Source: Paludibacter sp. (GTDB taxonomy: Bacteria > Bacteroidota > Bacteroidia > Bacteroidales > Paludibacteraceae). From it: a stretch of DNA of 5,811 bases. The position numbers and the translations under genes were made by a program. The stretch covers positions 1 through 5,811 of the forward strand of contig JAQTOL010000226.1 of the NCBI GenBank assembly GCA_028748945.1, given 5' to 3'. The notes under the pieces are model-generated. The model did not search any database, was not told the DNA's origin, and saw only the letters and a list, made by a program, of their open reading frames with translations. Below are positions 1 through 4,878 of this stretch, one piece after another (within the stretch, counting starts at the first letter, position 1; each line of letters starts with the position of its first letter).

Positions 1-1554
1 CGTGTTTTTATTGCCCAAAAGTTGCTCGAACTACAAACCAAAAGTCAGCAGTTGAATAAACGTCAAAAAGATGAACTGAATTTTTTTCTGAATGAATTTT
101 CATTGGAACAAAATAAACTTCCCGATTCAAAACTGAATATCTGGAGTAAGGAGTATTCAAAGACTACCGTATTTCAACCCGCCTTTTATTACCGGGATAC
201 TGTGTTACGTGTTCGTATTACTCCTTTATTGGGTATGCATATTACGCATAATAAAAATGGAAATATTACAGAACGGTGGTATGGAGCGGATTTTCAGGCA
301 ATGATGGGCAAGCATTTGAGCGTGTACGGAAGCCTTCGTGATATTTCTTTTCAGGGAGATACCCTGGCAAGTCCGGGATTTCTGAATGATTATCCCGGCT
401 GTGAATACAAGGAATCTTCCGCAGGGGGAGATTTCAGTGATTCGCGCGGAGGTATCAAATATGCATGGAACTGGGGTTCCGTAGGGCTGGTTAAAGATAA
501 TGTGGTTTGGGGTGACAATTATCATGGCTCCAATATTCTTTCCGGTCGTGCACCTTCATTCCCTATGCTGACTTTACATTTGAAACCGGCTAAATGGTTC
601 GAAATGGAATACATTCACGGATGGTTGGTCTCCAATGTGCTTGATTCGACTCGTTATTACATGGATAATGTGAATGAAAAACACTATCGGATGGCGAATA
701 AATTTATCGCTGCCAATTTGTTTACATTTACACCCATTCCGAAACTGAATTTATCGGTAGGAAATTCAATCATTTATGCCGAAGCAAATATACAGGTTGC
801 TTATCTGATACCAATCGCTTTTTATAAATCGGAAGATCATACAATGACAAAAGGTCTGGGGCTTGAAAATCAGAATTCCCAGGTTTTCTTTAATTTCAGT
901 TCCCGCAATATTAAACATTTGCATCTTTTTACTTCCGTATATCTGGATGAAGTTGATTTTTCACGTTTTCTGCCCGGTAGTAGTCAGAAAAATCCCGTAT
1001 CCTATAAATTGGGAGCAAACCTAAGCAATTTCCCGATTCAGAATTTATCCCTGACCGGAGAATTTACACGAACGAATATTATCAATTATAAGCATTCAAT
1101 ACCTGCCTTAACCTGGGCTTCGAACGGATATAATCTGGGAAGTTATTTAAGCGACAATTCACAGGAAATTTATCTGGCTTTGAAGTATAAACCCATTCGC
1201 GGACTGGACCTGAATCTGTCGTTTATGGATGCGAAACATGGTAATGAATACGATTATCTCAGGAGGAATGCAGCCGGAGCTGATGCCATTAAGAAAATTA
1301 TCAGTCAACCGGTTTTAGGTGAAATAACCTGGAGCAATCAAACGATAGCTTTTAATGCAGAATATGAAGTGTTTAATAATGCTTACGCAATTATAAATAT
1401 TGGGTACAGTGACATTAAGGGATATGATTTAACTTCGACCCCTATTGATGGCGAAGTTCGGAAAACAGCACAGGGTTATCTCGATATGTTTACTCCGGCA
1501 TATTTGCAGGGTAAAAATACGACAGTAACCGTTGGATTTAGTTTCGGGTTTTAA
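1..1554 (+). CDS. Wzi-type capsule assembly / outer-membrane beta-barrel protein, 5'-truncated by window
   Basis: The frame is open from base 1 to the TAA at 1552-1554 (517 codons), so the signal peptide and true start lie upstream; the in-frame TTG at 22 is not a credible start. It resembles the Bacteroidota proteins of the capsule-assembly Wzi family (Caps_assemb_Wzi). Seen: a short helical N-terminal stretch, then alternating amphipathic beta-strands; the block KDNVVWGDNYHGSNILS with APSFPML just after it (residues ~165-190); the following EYIHGWLVSNVLDS (~202-216); AYLIPIAFYKS (~267-277) followed by an ENQN motif; and a C-terminus ending in GFSFGF, a final aromatic strand typical of BAM-inserted barrels. 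E. coli Wzi is an outer-membrane lectin that holds group 1 capsule at the cell surface. In Bacteroidota the role is mostly unproven, and no capsule genes are visible here. Family assignment is from remembered motifs; the capsule role is inference. Confidence 0.75.
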   Translation, partial: RVFIAQKLLELQTKSQQLNKRQKDELNFFLNEFSLEQNKLPDSKLNIWSKEYSKTTVFQPAFYYRDTVLRVRITPLLGMHITHNKNGNITERWYGADFQAMMGKHLSVYGSLRDISFQGDTLASPGFLNDYPGCEYKESSAGGDFSDSRGGIKYAWNWGSVGLVKDNVVWGDNYHGSNILSGRAPSFPMLTLHLKPAKWFEMEYIHGWLVSNVLDSTRYYMDNVNEKHYRMANKFIAANLFTFTPIPKLNLSVGNSIIYAEANIQVAYLIPIAFYKSEDHTMTKGLGLENQNSQVFFNFSSRNIKHLHLFTSVYLDEVDFSRFLPGSSQKNPVSYKLGANLSNFPIQNLSLTGEFTRTNIINYKHSIPALTWASNGYNLGSYLSDNSQEIYLALKYKPIRGLDLNLSFMDAKHGNEYDYLRRNAAGADAIKKIISQPVLGEITWSNQTIAFNAEYEVFNNAYAIINIGYSDIKGYDLTSTPIDGEVRKTAQGYLDMFTPAYLQGKNTTVTVGFSFGF

Positions 1555-1558
1555 TATT

Positions 1559-1576
1559 ACGAATTACACGAATTAC
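1559..1576. repeat. Two-copy 9-bp tandem repeat ACGAATTAC
   Basis: ACGAATTAC occurs twice back to back (1559-1567 and 1568-1576), five bases after the stop codon of the upstream gene, and is preceded by another ATTAC at 1556-1560. It is short and of unknown meaning. It could be a remnant of a dispersed intergenic repeat or chance in AT-rich DNA. Confidence 0.45.
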
Positions 1577-1617
1577 ATTCTGCTGCGTTCGTTTATGACT
1601 AAAGATATATTGTTTTA

Positions 1618-1647
1618 CTTTCAATTTATGTTTCCGAAAGTTGAAAG
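1618..1647. repeat. Dyad upstream of coaE (possible operator or weak hairpin)
   Basis: CTTTCAA (1618-1624) is mirrored by TTGAAAG (1641-1647), with TTTC/GAAA nested between them around 1631-1639. It lies 48 bp before coaE. Two poor matches to the Bacteroidota -7 box TAnnTTTG overlap it: TATGTTTC (1627-1634) in the centre and AAGATTTG (1645-1652) over the right arm. Neither has a well-spaced TTG -33 box, so no promoter is called. No T-run follows, which argues against an intrinsic terminator for the upstream gene. Confidence 0.3.
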
Positions 1648-1695
1648 ATTTGATCATTCTGTATTGTTTATTTCATATTAATAAAACAATTTATT

Positions 1696-2298
1696 ATGCG
1701 AAAACCAATCATCATAGGAATTACCGGTGGTATGGGCAGTGGAAAATCTACCTTGTCAAATAAACTGCGTGCCGAAGGTTACTCTGTATACGATTCTGAT
1801 GTTGAAGCCAGAAGATTACAAAATGACCATCCAATCATACGAAAGCAATTGACTGAATTATTTGGGGAAGATATTTATACAGAACATGGTCTAAACAGGG
1901 CTTCATTGGCCAAATTAGTTTTTGGAAAGCAAGAACTACTGGCTCAGCTGAATGCAATTGTTCATCCCGTAGTGGCAGAGGATTTCAAGGCCTGGATAAA
2001 AATACATGAACCCGATAAGTTCCTGTTTATTGAATCGGCCATTTTGTTCGAAAGCGGTTTCAATGTTTTTACAAATAAAGTTATATTTATGACTGCCTCC
2101 GAAGAAGTTCGGATTGCCCGGGTTCTAAAACGTGATCAGATAAGTCTGGAACAGGTAATGGCTCGTATGTCCCATCAATTGTCGGATAAATTGAAATTGA
2201 ATGAGACGGATTTTATAATTCATACGGACGATAATCTGCCCATGGATGATAAGATGATGATAATTCTAAAAAAATTAAATGAAGAGTTTGAGAACTGA
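1696..2298 (+). CDS. coaE: Dephospho-CoA kinase
   Basis: This enzyme phosphorylates the 3'-hydroxyl of dephospho-CoA with ATP, the last step of coenzyme A synthesis, in the cytoplasm. The 200-residue product has the usual CoaE length. Motifs in order: P-loop GGMGSGKS (residues 11-18); DSD (33-35) at the position of the conserved catalytic aspartate region; LNAIVHPVV (85-93), the family's I-x-HP motif; ESAILFESGF (113-122), the Bacteroidota form of the usual vPLLFE motif; and the lid segment with R142, KRD (145-147) and RMSHQ (157-161). The ATG at 1696 puts the P-loop at the normal distance from the N-terminus. It is preceded by an A/T-rich leader with no Shine-Dalgarno site, as is common in this phylum. 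The gene is 141 bp downstream of the barrel gene on the same strand, so cotranscription is possible but not required. It is convergent with the peptidase gene. Confidence 0.97.
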   Translation: MRKPIIIGITGGMGSGKSTLSNKLRAEGYSVYDSDVEARRLQNDHPIIRKQLTELFGEDIYTEHGLNRASLAKLVFGKQELLAQLNAIVHPVVAEDFKAWIKIHEPDKFLFIESAILFESGFNVFTNKVIFMTASEEVRIARVLKRDQISLEQVMARMSHQLSDKLKLNETDFIIHTDDNLPMDDKMMIILKKLNEEFEN

Positions 2299-2365
2299 TA
2301 AATTCGCGCAAACTAAGAGGAATTAAATATTGCGTATAACTCTCAACACTCCACTCACCAAAGTC

Positions 2366-2403
2366 CCTCTCCCTATCCCGATAGCTATCGGGATAGGGAG
2401 AGG
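2366..2403. repeat. Perfect 38-bp GC-rich palindrome between convergent genes
   Basis: The arms are 2366-2384 and 2385-2403, 19 bp each with no mismatch and no spacer; the core is CCCGATAGCTATCGGG. The transcript of either strand would fold into a very stable hairpin (about 17 bp with an AGCU loop). It lies 67 bp after coaE and 11 bp after the peptidase stop codon, so it could end transcription from both sides. There is no U-tract on either strand, so it is not a canonical intrinsic terminator. Its GC content contrasts sharply with the surrounding AT-rich DNA, which suggests a dispersed REP-like element. Copy number elsewhere in the genome cannot be seen. Confidence 0.9.
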
Positions 2404-2414
2404 TCTGAAATGAA

Positions 2415-4454
2415 TTAATTAAAAGTCGGTAAACTTGAATATTCCTTCGAATACCGCAAATTCTGATTTACATAATTTTCGTCGTACGATATGGAGACAT
2501 CGGTGATTTCACCGTTACTGTTTTTTACCAAGGTGTAAACCGGATTGACAAATCCACGGTAAGGTGCCAGATTTAATTTCTTATATCGTTCCAAAACTTC
2601 AGTAAGCAGGGTTTGATCAACCTTGACCCCATATCTTTCAACCAGATTTTTACCACCTTCAAAATCACCTGTCGATTTAATTTTTTGGATTTCAGCTAAT
2701 AATTGCCCGAAGAGTTGACGTAGTTTTACATAATCGTTTACAATAACATAGGTTTTTCCATCCCTTTTTTTCATCACGATTACATGATCTGCTTTCCCTT
2801 TTTCGTATGCCCAGGCAGCAATTAACTGGCGGTTACGCATATGCGATTCTTCAATGTTTTTACCCGGCTCAATCCGTGTTAACTGAGTCATTAAGCCATT
2901 CATTATGTAGGAATAATATTCAGCCTTGTAAGCTTCTTTATCCGGTAAAAGTCCCAATTCAACTATTTTCGGATCACCCATATAATACAATCCAAACAAA
3001 TCGGCACGGGCTTCTTCGATGGTTGAACCGTATGCTTTCAATGCATCGGGGTCAACACCCGGAAGCAATTTCCCTGAACCATGTCCGAGACATTCGTGTA
3101 AATCCGTGTGCAGGTTATTGGTCATGGATGCGAACTTTTTAGCACGTTCACGTTCCACTTCACTCCACATAAATTCTTCGGTAAATCCATTTCCCAGTGA
3201 TGCCTGATCGTAAGCTTCGGTAATATTTTCAATGGTTACCGATTTCGAGCCGTATTCATGACGAATCCAGTTTGAATTTGGTAAATTTATGCCAATCGGA
3301 GTTGCCGGATAACAATCACCGGCTAACATGGTAACAGTAATAACCTTTGCCGAAACACCTTTCACTTTCTCCTTTTTAAATCTCGGATCGATAGGTGAAT
3401 GATCTTCAAACCATTGTGCATTGGAACTGATAATTTCAGTACGTTTTGTTGCCTCCGTATTTTTGAAATCAACGATGGATTCCCAACTTCCCTTCATGCC
3501 GAGCGGATCACCGTAGGTTTCGGTAAAACCGTTTACAAAGTCAACATCCGAAGCTAAATCTTCTACCCATTTAATGGAGTATTGATCGTAGGTTTTCAGA
3601 TTTCCGGTTTTGTAAAATTCTATCAGGGTGTTTATGACATCTTTTTGTTTGTCATTTTCTGCAACAGTAGCCGCTTTTTCCAACCAACCCACAATTTTTA
3701 CTATTGCTGCGCTGTAAAGGGCACCTACTTTATAGGTTTCTTCTACCAGATTTCCGTTTACTTTTACTAGTTTGCTGTTCAACCCAAATGAAACAGGCGT
3801 GCTGTCTTTCGGATTTTTCATTTTCCCATAAAAATCCTCCACTTCTTTTTGAGTGACGCCTGAATAATAATTATTTCCGGAGGTCTGAATTAAATCTACA
3901 CCATCGGCCTGATTGGTACGTTTCGGATAAATGGTCGGATCAAAAATGATGGGAAGTAGTTTGTTAATCAAATCGTTTGGCCTTTCTCCCGGCAATAAAG
4001 GAAGTGTTGCCGGATCAATGCTCCGGACAGCATCCATGAAAAATTTCTCAGAGAATTCAGGAACAAATTTATCTTCGGAGTAATGATGATGAATACCGTT
4101 TCCCATCCAAACCCTTTTCAGGTAGGTTGTCATTCGCTGAAAATCAGGCGAATTTTTATCTTCAGGATAATTCAAATAAATGGCTTCGAGTGTACGGCGA
4201 ATGCATAGATTATACTTATTATTTTGATCATACAAAATATCACGTCCTTCGAGTGCTGCCTGATTAAGATAATAAACAAGTTCTTTTTGTTTTAAACTCA
4301 GGTTTTCGAAATCAGGAACACGGTAACGAAGTATTTCAATATCAGCAAATTTATCGACTGAATATTTGAAATCATCAATTTTCGGTGTAGTTGCTTTTTC
4401 AGCACCACAAGCCGTTAAAATAACTGTCATAAAAATTAGGGTTAGTTTTTTCAT
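2415..4454 (-). CDS. Dipeptidyl peptidase III (family M49), predicted lipoprotein
   Basis: This is a zinc exopeptidase that removes dipeptides from the N-terminus of oligopeptides. The 679-residue product has the M49 zinc motif HECLGH (residues 453-458) followed by GSGK, and EEARAD (480-485). By family homology H453, H458 and E481 bind zinc and E454 is catalytic. The 23-residue gap from H458 to E481 matches bacterial enzymes such as that of Bacteroides thetaiotaomicron, and is shorter than the roughly 53 residues in animal DPP III. The conserved NGFTETYGDPLGMKGSWE block starts at 308. The N-terminus MKKLTLIFMTVILTAC is a lipoprotein signal with lipobox LTAC (C16), so the enzyme is probably anchored in the envelope and may act on imported or periplasmic peptides. 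A GTG at 4499 would extend the frame by 15 residues but overlaps the -7 promoter box, so the ATG at 4454 is chosen. No Shine-Dalgarno site is seen. Confidence 0.95.
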   Translation of the reverse strand: MKKLTLIFMTVILTACGAEKATTPKIDDFKYSVDKFADIEILRYRVPDFENLSLKQKELVYYLNQAALEGRDILYDQNNKYNLCIRRTLEAIYLNYPEDKNSPDFQRMTTYLKRVWMGNGIHHHYSEDKFVPEFSEKFFMDAVRSIDPATLPLLPGERPNDLINKLLPIIFDPTIYPKRTNQADGVDLIQTSGNNYYSGVTQKEVEDFYGKMKNPKDSTPVSFGLNSKLVKVNGNLVEETYKVGALYSAAIVKIVGWLEKAATVAENDKQKDVINTLIEFYKTGNLKTYDQYSIKWVEDLASDVDFVNGFTETYGDPLGMKGSWESIVDFKNTEATKRTEIISSNAQWFEDHSPIDPRFKKEKVKGVSAKVITVTMLAGDCYPATPIGINLPNSNWIRHEYGSKSVTIENITEAYDQASLGNGFTEEFMWSEVERERAKKFASMTNNLHTDLHECLGHGSGKLLPGVDPDALKAYGSTIEEARADLFGLYYMGDPKIVELGLLPDKEAYKAEYYSYIMNGLMTQLTRIEPGKNIEESHMRNRQLIAAWAYEKGKADHVIVMKKRDGKTYVIVNDYVKLRQLFGQLLAEIQKIKSTGDFEGGKNLVERYGVKVDQTLLTEVLERYKKLNLAPYRGFVNPVYTLVKNSNGEITDVSISYDENYVNQNLRYSKEYSSLPTFN

Positions 4455-4464
4455 ACTGATAATT

Positions 4465-4479
4465 GTTGAAAAGTTCAAC
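4465..4479 (-). promoter_or_regulatory. Short hairpin in leader of the M49 peptidase mRNA
   Basis: GTTGAA (4465-4470) and TTCAAC (4474-4479) form a perfect 6-bp inverted repeat with a 3-nt loop. In the minus-strand transcript it sits between the predicted start of transcription and the ATG, ending 10 nt before the start codon. It could affect ribosome access or mRNA stability. At this size chance is also possible. Confidence 0.4.
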
Positions 4480-4498
4480 TGTTGGATTGATAAGCTCA

Positions 4499-4530
4499 CA
4501 AAAATAGAAATTCTTTTTTACACTACCCAA
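4499..4530 (-). promoter_or_regulatory. Bacteroidota-type promoter for the M49 peptidase gene
   Basis: Read on the minus strand, TTG (4530-4528) is followed after 21 bp by TATTTTTG (4506-4499), a full match to the -33 TTG / -7 TAnnTTTG consensus of the Bacteroidota primary sigma factor. Transcription should begin a few bases downstream, near 4490-4494, giving a leader of about 40 nt before the ATG at 4454. This placement excludes the upstream in-frame GTG at 4499 as a start. Confidence 0.75.
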
Positions 4531-4583
4531 TATCCTGATACAAGTTCAAGTTATGATTCACTGAAAAAGTAGTTTCCCAGCCG

Positions 4584-4625
4584 GATGTTTGTATCACAAA
4601 TGTCCCGGTTTTAGTGAGAAACATC
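4584..4625. repeat. Interrupted inverted repeat in the divergent intergenic region
   Basis: GATGTTT (4584-4590) pairs with AAACATC (4619-4625). Inside it TCAC (4594-4597) pairs with GTGA (4614-4617), and AAA (4598-4600) can pair with TTT (4610-4612). The total is about 14 bp with small internal loops and a CCCGG-containing apical loop. It lies about 55 bp upstream of the -33 box of the peptidase promoter. It could be an operator-like dyad or part of a small RNA; function unknown. Confidence 0.4.
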
Positions 4626-4739
4626 TTAAAATTAATCTGATTGATTTCGTAATTATGATATTTATTATGATCAGGCTGAATAAAATGACTATAAATTTAA
4701 ATTATAAATTCAGTTCTTGTTTTTCAGATATGTTCAATC

Positions 4740-4787
4740 ATAATTCATGTGATTTGTCAGTATTTCATAACTTTACGTGTGAATTAT
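4740..4787. repeat. 8-bp inverted repeat upstream of the OmpA-family promoter
   Basis: ATAATTCA (4740-4747) and TGAATTAT (4780-4787) are perfect inverted copies separated by 32 bp. In RNA the stem could extend by four more pairs, three of them G-U. The right arm ends 48 bp before the -7 box of the OmpA-family gene. The AT-rich composition makes a chance match quite possible. Confidence 0.3.
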
Positions 4788-4834
4788 ATAAATTATTTCC
4801 GAAATTATGTAACACTTTTATTTTATAAAACTCT

Positions 4835-4842
4835 CACCTTTG
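4835..4842 (+). promoter_or_regulatory. -7 box of the promoter for the OmpA-family gene
   Basis: CACCTTTG matches the Bacteroidota -7 consensus TAnnTTTG at five of six fixed positions, and the wider ACCTTTGCA context is typical of promoters in this phylum. No TTG is found at the expected -33 distance; only a T-rich stretch at 4816-4824 is present. Transcription would begin near 4847-4849, about 30 nt before the ATG at 4879. Confidence 0.6.
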
Positions 4843-4846
4843 CAAA

Positions 4847-4862
4847 GTGAAAACTCTTTCAC
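4847..4862 (+). promoter_or_regulatory. Hairpin at the predicted 5' end of the OmpA-family mRNA
   Basis: GTGAAA (4847-4852) and TTTCAC (4857-4862) form a perfect 6-bp stem closed by a 4-nt ACTC loop. It begins at or within a few bases of the predicted transcription start and leaves 16 nt of unpaired A/T-rich leader before the ATG. A 5'-terminal stem-loop is known to stabilise E. coli ompA mRNA; a similar role here is inference. Confidence 0.5.
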
Positions 4863-4878
4863 GATTAAAATTTAATAT

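Larger units (their letters stand above)
4455..4878. other. Divergent intergenic region, 424 bp, no convincing gene
   Basis: The region separates the M49 peptidase (leftward) from the OmpA-family gene (rightward). It is very AT-rich, especially 4630-4830. It holds the peptidase promoter and leader hairpin near its left end, the OmpA-family promoter and leader hairpin near its right end, an interrupted inverted repeat at 4584-4625, and a second inverted repeat at 4740-4787. Open frames inside it begin at non-ATG codons or overlap the peptidase gene, and lack recognisable protein features. A small RNA cannot be excluded. Confidence 0.8.

Noticed and set aside
22..24. TTG as the start codon of the Wzi-type gene
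   Set aside because: The frame is open all the way to base 1, and the family needs a signal peptide that is absent after this TTG. The gene is truncated by the window, not started here.
226..525. 99-residue minus-strand open frame
   Set aside because: It lies wholly inside the Wzi-type coding region on the other strand and has no recognisable domain.
2366..2403. Palindrome as a canonical intrinsic terminator
   Set aside because: No run of T follows the stem on either strand, so it is listed as a repeat; termination is kept only as a possibility.
2807..3207. Two overlapping plus-strand open frames (2807-3142 and 3019-3207)
   Set aside because: They are antisense to the zinc-motif region of the M49 peptidase, whose conserved motifs show that the minus strand is coding.
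3582..3770. 62-residue plus-strand open frame
   Set aside because: Antisense shadow of the peptidase gene, rich in F and Y from reversed codons, with no promoter or family match.
4366..4572. 68-residue plus-strand open frame
   Set aside because: It overlaps the peptidase signal peptide and its promoter in antisense, and shows no protein features.
4589..4828. 79-residue plus-strand open frame in the intergenic region
   Set aside because: It starts at TTG in AT-rich DNA, overlaps both inverted repeats, and its composition (I, F, N, K) is what random AT-rich DNA gives. No promoter was seen before it.
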